Below the pieces are notes generated by a model, which was not told the origin of the DNA, did no database searches, and saw only the letters and a program-made list of their open reading frames with translations. The position numbers were made by a program, and so were the translations under genes. DNA of 26,625 bases from Dipetalonema caudispina (Eukaryota; Nematoda; Chromadorea; Rhabditida; Onchocercidae), in contig JABVXV010000558.1 in the NCBI GenBank assembly GCA_013365325.1, positions 1 to 26,625 of the forward strand, in the 5' to 3' direction. Positions 21,001-26,625 of the stretch are shown here, piece after piece; position 1 is the first letter of the stretch, and every line of letters begins with the position of its first letter.

Positions 21001-22552
21001 CATTTTCATAGTCTAAATATTCGTTCAGTTTGAAATTTAACGCTTAACTCTTTTCCTTCTTTTTTTTTTTCTTCTAATCTCTGCCATAATTAATACTTCT
21101 ATCACTGATTATCAATATCACTTCTGATTTCAGTTTAGGTTAAATTTTCCACTATTGAAATGGTAAATCTATGATAGAAATTAGATGACATAATTTTACA
21201 TTATCCATTCACATTTTTGGCATTGTCTTTGAAATAATTAAAAGTGAGAAATTTTTAACGTTTACTTTATATTTTGCAGTGCATAAATAAATTCAATTAT
21301 TATTTGTCTCAGAGAATTAAATTTACAAAAGAAAAATGCCATAAATTTTCTTGTTTATATTGATAAAGGATGGTAGATATCAACAATATCTACATCATGA
21401 TGCTATATAGAAATTTAATTCTTTAGCTTAACTATCTTTTAACAGCTCAAAAAAAAAAAAATAATCCAATAATATACCATTTTATAATGTGAGAAAAAAA
21501 TTTATTATTGAATTCAAATTAAAGACGTATATTGTTTTAAAGTTTAAAATTTGATAATGAAATGTTAAAGTTTTTAGACTGCTATGCTTACCATATAATT
21601 TGTTTTTATCAAGTGGAAGAGTAATATTAATTCATTTCAGTAATTTAGTTTAAACGAAGTCATTTATGGTATCATTGAACAATTCAACAAGAAGTATCTC
21701 TAGAAATATTTCAATCCCAATAAAATGAATTGAGTGAAATGTGATATGTCAAAAACTTAATTTTTGCAAATTAATTTTAAAAAAATTGAATTTAAGAAAA
21801 GATTGTAAATATGCCAAAATTACTTCATAGCTATATCTATTGGAAATGTTCAGTAGGAGATACTGTATGTCCTAATAAAATAATCAAATATTGCGGTCGA
21901 AGTCGAAAATTTGTCTAATCTCAGAACAATCCTACGAATTCAGTTGCTCGAAATGATCCAATCTTTCATGCTGCTAACATGTAATTATTTTAAAGTAAGT
22001 ATTCCATTTCCGATTGTATAACTAGATGGAAGTATTTTAGAAAAAAGTTTGTTAACAAATAATTAACAAACCTAGTTTTTGTAGCCTCCGCGCGGTACTG
22101 TCTACACAATCATTGTTGTTATCCATTCTATTTGATTTTTGTAATCTCTGTTGATCTTCTTTTTCATCATTCAATGAAGTCGAAATATTTCGATCATCGA
22201 ATTTCGGCTTTGGTGCAATTGATGGTCGATTTGATGTTCTCGTTGTGAATGGATCCGACTTTTCCACTCTTCTACAAAATACATTTTCATTCATAAGCAT
22301 ATAATTAGCTAATCAGAAATAATTCAAATTGATAAAAAATAATTTAGTATGAATTCATCAATAAGTTTCCTCGTTTGAAAAATGATTAAAAGCAAACTTG
22401 AGCCGTCTATGGTCCTCATCACTCGAGGTAACTTCATTGGAACTTGATGACGATCCAGCTGTTGTGTTCAACGATGATGTTGATGGATTAAAGAATTTCC
22501 GTTGTGGTGGCGGAGGTGGTGAAATATGACCTCCACTGAAACACCAACGCAT
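14029..22552 (-). CDS. Cas-family docking protein (p130Cas/BCAR1-NEDD9-like), 14 exons
   Basis: Cas proteins are adhesion scaffolds acting downstream of integrins, FAK and Src. Minus-strand exons: 22552-22398, 22271-22072, 20792-20524, 20286-19874, 19580-19464, 18591-18483, 18084-17931, 17350-17178, 16975-16824, 16470-16170, 15638-15546, 15085-14927, 14521-14366 and 14136-14029. All phases agree, giving 852 aa. Residues 1-384 are Ser/Thr/Pro-rich and disordered, with PPPPPQRK at 12-19. Residues 385-560 resemble the Cas serine-rich helical bundle. Residues 713-852 match the C-terminal FAT-like domain: SEDDRQLIEFY parallels human PSDRQLLLFY, then PPHEFVQKGKL/IILTAHKLIYMADTI parallels PPKIFVAHSKFVILSAHKLVFIGDTL, and the last exon parallels YPSPSAAQDMV. 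No SH3 domain and only one YxxP motif (YDDP, 575-578) are visible. An upstream coding exon cannot be excluded. ATG at 22552 is chosen for its AAAATG context. The alignment is from memory. Confidence 0.8.
16170..16470 (-). other. Ser/Thr-rich linker exon with an RVTF motif
   Basis: This exon encodes residues 581-681. The first half is a low-complexity Thr/Ser stretch. NRVTFADD follows at 640-647 and contains RVTF, the RVxF form used to dock protein phosphatase 1. An acidic segment (LEEDDLESVISDRDSF) closes the exon. The linker sits between the helical bundle and the FAT-like domain, where vertebrate Cas carries its Src-binding sites. Confidence 0.6.
16824..18591 (-). other. Serine-rich helical-bundle region of the Cas-like protein
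   Basis: Exons 18591-18483, 18084-17931, 17350-17178 and 16975-16824 encode residues 385-581. They read as amphipathic helices: KLVEHYRHIESSVEKLDK, AWRQPHILQQHLFDIKEHVG with FLDAACRIAVDI, LKSSTAIIIQLKQNLD, then DALDQFLAVIKQ, LIQWALLM and SSGVRFL. Spacing follows the vertebrate bundle (W-R-x-P start, FL..A., ALDQFLAV, late LL). The last exon ends in SYDDPLL, the only YxxP tyrosine motif in view. Confidence 0.7.
20793..22071 (-). other. Longest intron of the Cas-like gene (1.28 kb)
   Basis: This intron separates a 200-base exon from a 269-base exon in agreeing phase (1). It is AT-rich with several poly(A)/poly(T) runs. I see no internal exon, no SH3-like coding and no nested gene on either strand. 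Confidence 0.6.
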
Positions 22553-22740
22553 TTTGATGGCAATAACACTTGATAGAAGTATTAATTTGTCCTCTTTCCT
22601 ATAACCGGTCGTGGTAGCACAGGAATGGTGTACCCAGAAAAAGCGATATTCAACAAGGTAATGGCAATAACGGTACCCGCGAAGTGTAGCAGAAGCGATA
22701 TTGTACAAAATGTAGCCGTTTTCAAACTAAGTAACAGCGC
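22553..22740 (-). promoter_or_regulatory. Higher-complexity block upstream of the Cas-like start: 5' UTR, promoter or extra exon
   Basis: This block is visibly less AT-rich and more complex than the surrounding DNA (GGTACCCGCGAAGTGTAGC, for example). On the minus strand a TTACTTAG acceptor ends at 22727 and is followed by 58 open codons in frame with the ATG at 22552. It may be the 5' UTR reached by trans-splicing, or coding sequence extending the protein. The translated block resembles no domain I know and has no Cas SH3 features. Confidence 0.4.
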
Positions 22741-23731
22741 TATCGACAGTAGTAATATTAGTAAGTAGTAGTAATAATTAATAATATTTATATCAGTACT
22801 GACTAAAGTACCAATTCAAATTGAATGATTATAGCAAGTTAATTTAATAAAATATTTTGACATTTGCCACTTCAATTACATCTAAATTTGACAAATTTCG
22901 ATTTTCAATTTTCGAGAAATGCGAAATTGAGAAAGAGTTAAAATTTGATGAAAATAATTCATTATCATATCAATATCATTACGTTGTAAAAATATTAAGT
23001 GGGAAAAAAAAAAGATGAGATTGAATTGGAATTGAATGATAATTATTTACAATGTCGTAGTGATCATATTCTATGATCCATAATTAAAATAATGCAAAAA
23101 GCTAATGAAATCAATAAAATCAAACAATATAATAAGATGAGAAATTTGGATGAATGAATTATTAATTCAGAGATTAATGTAAAAATATGTCATAATAATT
23201 TTGATTGATAGAATTCTAAAATTTTATCCGGAATTATCTATCAATGCATTGTTTGATAAGAAGAAAATCTTCCGCAATATTTATCATATCAATTAGTTGA
23301 TTAAAATGTTATGACAACATGATAGTAGTAGTAATAAGAAAGAAGGAATGATAGATTACTACAACAACAATTAATACTTTTTCGATCACTACTTACTAAT
23401 GGTGAGAATTTTTTCATTTATTCAATTTATTTCATTAGTAGTACTTAATAAATTAAAATAAAATAAATAAAATTAGCAAGATAATAATAATTTGAAGTAA
23501 TTAATATGAAGAAGAGAATAGCGGTTGATAGTAGCATTTCTTTATAATATTAAAATCAGAAATAAATGATAATTCCATAATGATAATAAATTAATTACTA
23601 TTAAATGTTAAAATTATACTAGCAATTAAATGAAAATCTTTAAAGATCGATTAAAATATTAGTGATAATTTTATGTTAAAATGAAAAAAAAAAAATAAAA
23701 ATAAAAAAGTAAATCATCATCTATCTATACA

Positions 23732-23753
23732 TCTCTCTCTCTCTCTCTCTCTC

Positions 23754-23784
<31 letters not shown>
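23732..23784. repeat. CT dinucleotide run followed by a 25-T run
   Basis: CT units fill 23732-23754, then TTCTCT, then T from 23760 to 23784. It is a compound pyrimidine microsatellite. Confidence 0.95.
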
Positions 23785-23989
23785 ATAGAAATAAATAAAT
23801 GTATATTGCATTCAAAAAAAAAAAAAAATTCTTCAATCAAATGAATCATAATTTACATAACGTTTTTATTTTACATTGAACAATGCATTTCAAGCTTTTG
23901 CCCAATACGATGATCGAAAGAAGATTGAACGAAGAATGATCGTAGTGCAATTCTTATCGATCAATGAGTGATACAGCGAAATGGAATAG

Positions 23990-24023
23990 GATGATGATAA
24001 TGATAATGATGATGATGATGATA

Positions 24024-24055
<32 letters not shown>

Positions 24056-24063
24056 GATGATAC
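23990..24063. repeat. GAT trinucleotide microsatellite
   Basis: An ATG/GAT run interrupted by AAT units and one GGT unit. It gives spurious Met-rich or Ile-rich open frames on both strands and is not a gene. Confidence 0.95.
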
Positions 24064-24068
24064 AGGTG

Positions 24069-24124
24069 ATATATATATATATAACATTAGATGAATCATA
24101 CAAAATTGGCATCACTGATAAAAA

Positions 24125-24163
<39 letters not shown>

Positions 24164-24196
24164 GTTTGTGTATGTGTATGTGTATGTGTTTGTGTT
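24069..24196. repeat. TA run and TGTA/TG microsatellite
   Basis: An AT dinucleotide run at 24069-24082 is followed at 24125-24196 by TG and TATG/TGTATG units (GTGTATGTGTATG). The two arrays are separated by about 40 bases of unique sequence. Confidence 0.93.
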
Positions 24197-24380
24197 CAAT
24201 GTAAATAATATCATTGAAAAATGATTTGATTTAATTTAATTTCATATTATTATTTTATAGGCTTTCATACAATTAAATAATTAACAAATGAATTAAGGCA
24301 TTTTAGTAAATTGAAATAAAATAATAACATATTTATCATTTACAGAGAATTGATTAAATACGATATAACTTTAAAGAACA

Positions 24381-24413
<33 letters not shown>

Positions 24414-25650
24414 AAACGAAGACTATTGCATTAAGCAAATATTTAAATTAAAAATATTTAAGAAGAAATTTAAAAATATAAATAGCATAATTACTTAAAA
24501 CCTTCACAAGTACTTAAGCATTAATTCATTATTTTCTATTAAAGAACTAATAGGTATTTAGGTACTACAAAATTTTTTTTTTTTTTTTTTTAAGACAATT
24601 TTCAAAAATTGATAGAATTTATGGTAAGTGTTTTTCTCAAAAAAAAAAATTTAGTGAATGAAGTCTTTTTAAAGAGTATACTTTCGATATTAAAATATGA
24701 CGAAAAAAAAAAAAAAGAGCAGAAATTAATTTTAATTCATTATAAGAATGTCCTTGAAAATAATTTTGAAAAAAATTTTTTTGATAAAAGAAAGAAAATA
24801 AATGTAAGAGTAAACATTCATTTTTCTCAATCATCAATCAACAAAATGAATAATAACTATACAAGCTATGGATCATTCTAAATAAGCAATATGATCATTG
24901 TTGAATTCAAAAAATGTAAAAGGATAGAATTAAATGCAAATGTGAGTATTTGCTTTTTGACGAGATAATTTGTTGAGCAATTGAAAAATTTGCATTTTTT
25001 GAAAGATAAAGGTAAGATTTAATTATTACATGTTAAATCAATAATTTTGTGTTTGATTATTTATGAATCATACGAAATCATCCTATCATTTATTTTAAAC
25101 ATAACAATTTAGTACTACTATAGTAAGATGAAACTACAAATCAAATTTAAGTATATGTATTCATATTAAATTATTCATTTTAAAGAGAGAATTTAAATCC
25201 ATTATAATAAAAATACTAAAAATTTCAAAAATAAAACTTTCAACTTATACATTTCTTTCACTTTTGTCTTCGTCTTTTTTTTTATCACTCTAAATTATAA
25301 AATTATTTAGTCAAATTTATCACAACTACATTTTCTTTATCTAATTAAAACAAAAAGCGAAGAAAAAAAAAAAAAGACATTGAATGAATGAAATAATTAT
25401 TGTCTTTTTTTTTTTTTGAAACATTAAATTAAAATAACATTTGATTAAAAAATCAATCGATAATATTCACTGTTAAATAAATGAAAAGATTGAATTATAT
25501 TAAAATGATTAGTGATATGCTACTATTAACATTTAATAATTTCAAAACAGAACTAACAATTAAAATGATTTAAATTTATAAAAAGAAATAAAAAAAAAAA
25601 AAAAGTGATGAGATCGTTGATGACATCGAATTTTTTATCATAAATTTTAT

Positions 25651-25761
25651 AATAATAATAATAATAATAATAATACGGGAAAAATATTTTGCAGTAACGA
25701 TGACATTTTACCGTACAAAAACATTCTCAATGTCTTTTTATTATTATTATTATTATTGGTT

Positions 25762-25800
<39 letters not shown>
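25651..25800. repeat. AAT array, inverted ATT array and 37-T run
   Basis: Eight AAT units at 25651-25674 are followed, about 60 bases later, by TTA/ATT units at 25738-25757 in inverted relation. A T run spans 25764-25800. The two arrays could pair as a stem of about 17-20 bp. Confidence 0.9.
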
Positions 25801-25801
<1 letters not shown>

Positions 25802-25952
25802 ATTTTTTGAAATGAGATTGATTGGGAAGAAAAGAACGATATAAAAATGCTCTTAAAATATAAACTTTTCTTGCAATCACAAGATAATTGATCACAACAT
25901 GTCGATTTTGTGATTTTTTTTTCTTTTTCTCCCTTTTTTTTTTTTTTTTGTC

Positions 25953-26049
25953 CTCTCTCTCTCTCTCTCTTTCTACCTTTTAAATAATTTTCCTGAAAAT
26001 TTACTGAAAATTTTCTTGCAAAGCAATAAAAGAGAGAGAGAGAGAGAGA
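25953..26049. repeat. CT and AG dinucleotide arrays in inverted arrangement
   Basis: CT units at 25953-25970 and AG units at 26030-26049 are complementary and 59 bases apart, so about 18 bp could pair. The loop contains a short direct repeat (CTGAAAATTT / CTGAAAATTT). Confidence 0.9.
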
Positions 26050-26457
26050 AGGGAAGGCGGAGAAAGAAAGAAAGAGATGTATCTATTTGGGAATGAAATC
26101 ATTAGCATGGAAGAAATTATGCAAAATTTTTGATATAAAACAACCTGAATACATTCATACAATGATGCTTCTTCATTCGTAAAAGAATCTCGAGAAAAAA
26201 AAAAGTGAAAAAAAGGGAAAAGTGAAAGGAAAGAAAGAGAGAGGGAGAGAAAAAAAAGAAAGGAACAAAGAAATAGAAATCACCGACAAATCGGCTGGCG
26301 CTTTTAGGCCTTCAATTGTTAGTGCGAGAGGGAATGGGTAGTAAAAAAAAGGGTCGGAATGTTATTGTACAAAAATTATTTAACGTTTATGTCATAAACC
26401 TTTTTCACCTTATCTTATGCTATCATATACTTTTATAATTATAATACAACAGTCAAT

Positions 26458-26625
26458 GAATAAGTATGATCTAAATTTGAATGAGTGTGATCTGAATTTG
26501 AATGAGTATGATCTAAATTTGAATGAGTGTGATCTGAATTTGAATGAGTATGATCTAAATTTGAATGAGTGTGATCTGAATTTGAATGAGTATGATCTAA
26601 ATTTGAATGAGTGTGATCTGAATTT
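26458..26625 (+). repeat. 21-bp tandem satellite, alternating A/B units (eight copies, open at window end)
   Basis: Eight units of exactly 21 bp start at 26458, 26479, 26500, 26521, 26542, 26563, 26584 and 26605. Odd units contain AGTATGATCTAAATTT and even units AGTGTGATCTGAATTT, so the true period is a 42-bp dimer. Only the first unit differs further (GAATAAG for GAATGAG). The array ends exactly at the window edge and very likely continues. One forward frame is open throughout, from an ATG at 26456, and encodes a seven-residue repeat (NEYDLNL/NECDLNL). Two reverse frames are also open. Confidence 0.97.

Larger units (their letters stand above)
22741..26457. other. Low-complexity, gene-free stretch
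   Basis: This 3.7 kb shows no convincing exon on either strand. It holds the microsatellites listed separately and many A/T runs (A at 24386-24411, T at 25764-25800). It is either intergenic or the first intron of the Cas-like gene. A more complex patch at about 26280-26330 (CGACAAATCGGCTGGCGC) stands out and could be regulatory or 5' UTR. Open frames here are mostly translations of GAT, CT, TG and A/T repeats. Confidence 0.55.

Noticed and set aside
23890..24224. Met-rich and Ile/Ser-rich open frames on both strands
   Set aside because: They are produced by GAT and TG microsatellites.
24609..24881. 90-aa plus-strand Lys/Asn-rich open frame
   Set aside because: The composition is that of AT-rich noncoding DNA. 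It contains several homopolymer runs and has no splice context or recognisable motif.

Overview
The window looks like AT-rich eukaryotic nuclear DNA from a nematode, most likely a spirurid or filarial-type species. Coding sequence is split into many short exons (60-413 bases). The introns are mostly 50-900 bases, start with GT, and end in short TTTTCAG/TTTTAG-like acceptors with no strong upstream polypyrimidine tract. Intergenic DNA is full of A/T homopolymers and microsatellites. Start codons sit in AAAATG contexts, and two of the three genes have a possible trans-splice acceptor just upstream of the ATG. There is no operon, CRISPR array, tRNA, rRNA or recognisable transposon. The species assignment is inference.

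Layout: (1) 1-4002 is intergenic and low-complexity, opening with an ATT microsatellite. (2) 4003-8026, minus strand, is a 12-exon gene whose spliced product (536 aa) I recognise as ATG14/Barkor (EPG-8 in C. elegans), the autophagy-specific subunit of the class III PI3-kinase (VPS34) complex. (3) 8027-9133 is a divergent intergenic region with a diverged duplication, a purine tract and a 24-25 bp minisatellite with a higher-order period. (4) 9134-12251, plus strand, is an 8-exon gene (415 aa in my model) for an unrecognised charged protein, coiled-coil-prone, with a basic NLS-like block and acidic serine patches. (5) 12252-14028 lies between convergent genes. (6) 14029-22552, minus strand, is a 14-exon gene (852 aa in my model). 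Its C-terminal half matches the Cas scaffold family (p130Cas/BCAR1, NEDD9): a serine-rich helical-bundle domain and the FAT-like C-terminal domain. Its N-terminal part is Ser/Thr-rich and disordered, with no SH3 domain or YxxP cluster in view. (7) 22553-26457 is low-complexity DNA, either the promoter region or a long first intron of the Cas gene. (8) 26458-26625 is a 21-bp tandem repeat in alternating A/B form that runs off the window end.

The three genes do not form an obvious functional unit: one acts in autophagy, one in adhesion/cytoskeletal signalling, and one is unknown. All exon models were built by hand from reading frame, splice sites and phase agreement. Every junction listed is phase-consistent, but none is backed by transcript data. 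I found no convincing new biological system. The most unusual items are the SH3-less, YxxP-poor Cas-like protein, a conserved LIR-type motif in ATG14, a frame-preserving alternative exon end in the unknown gene that would add a hydrophobic segment, and the heptapeptide-coding satellite at the right edge.
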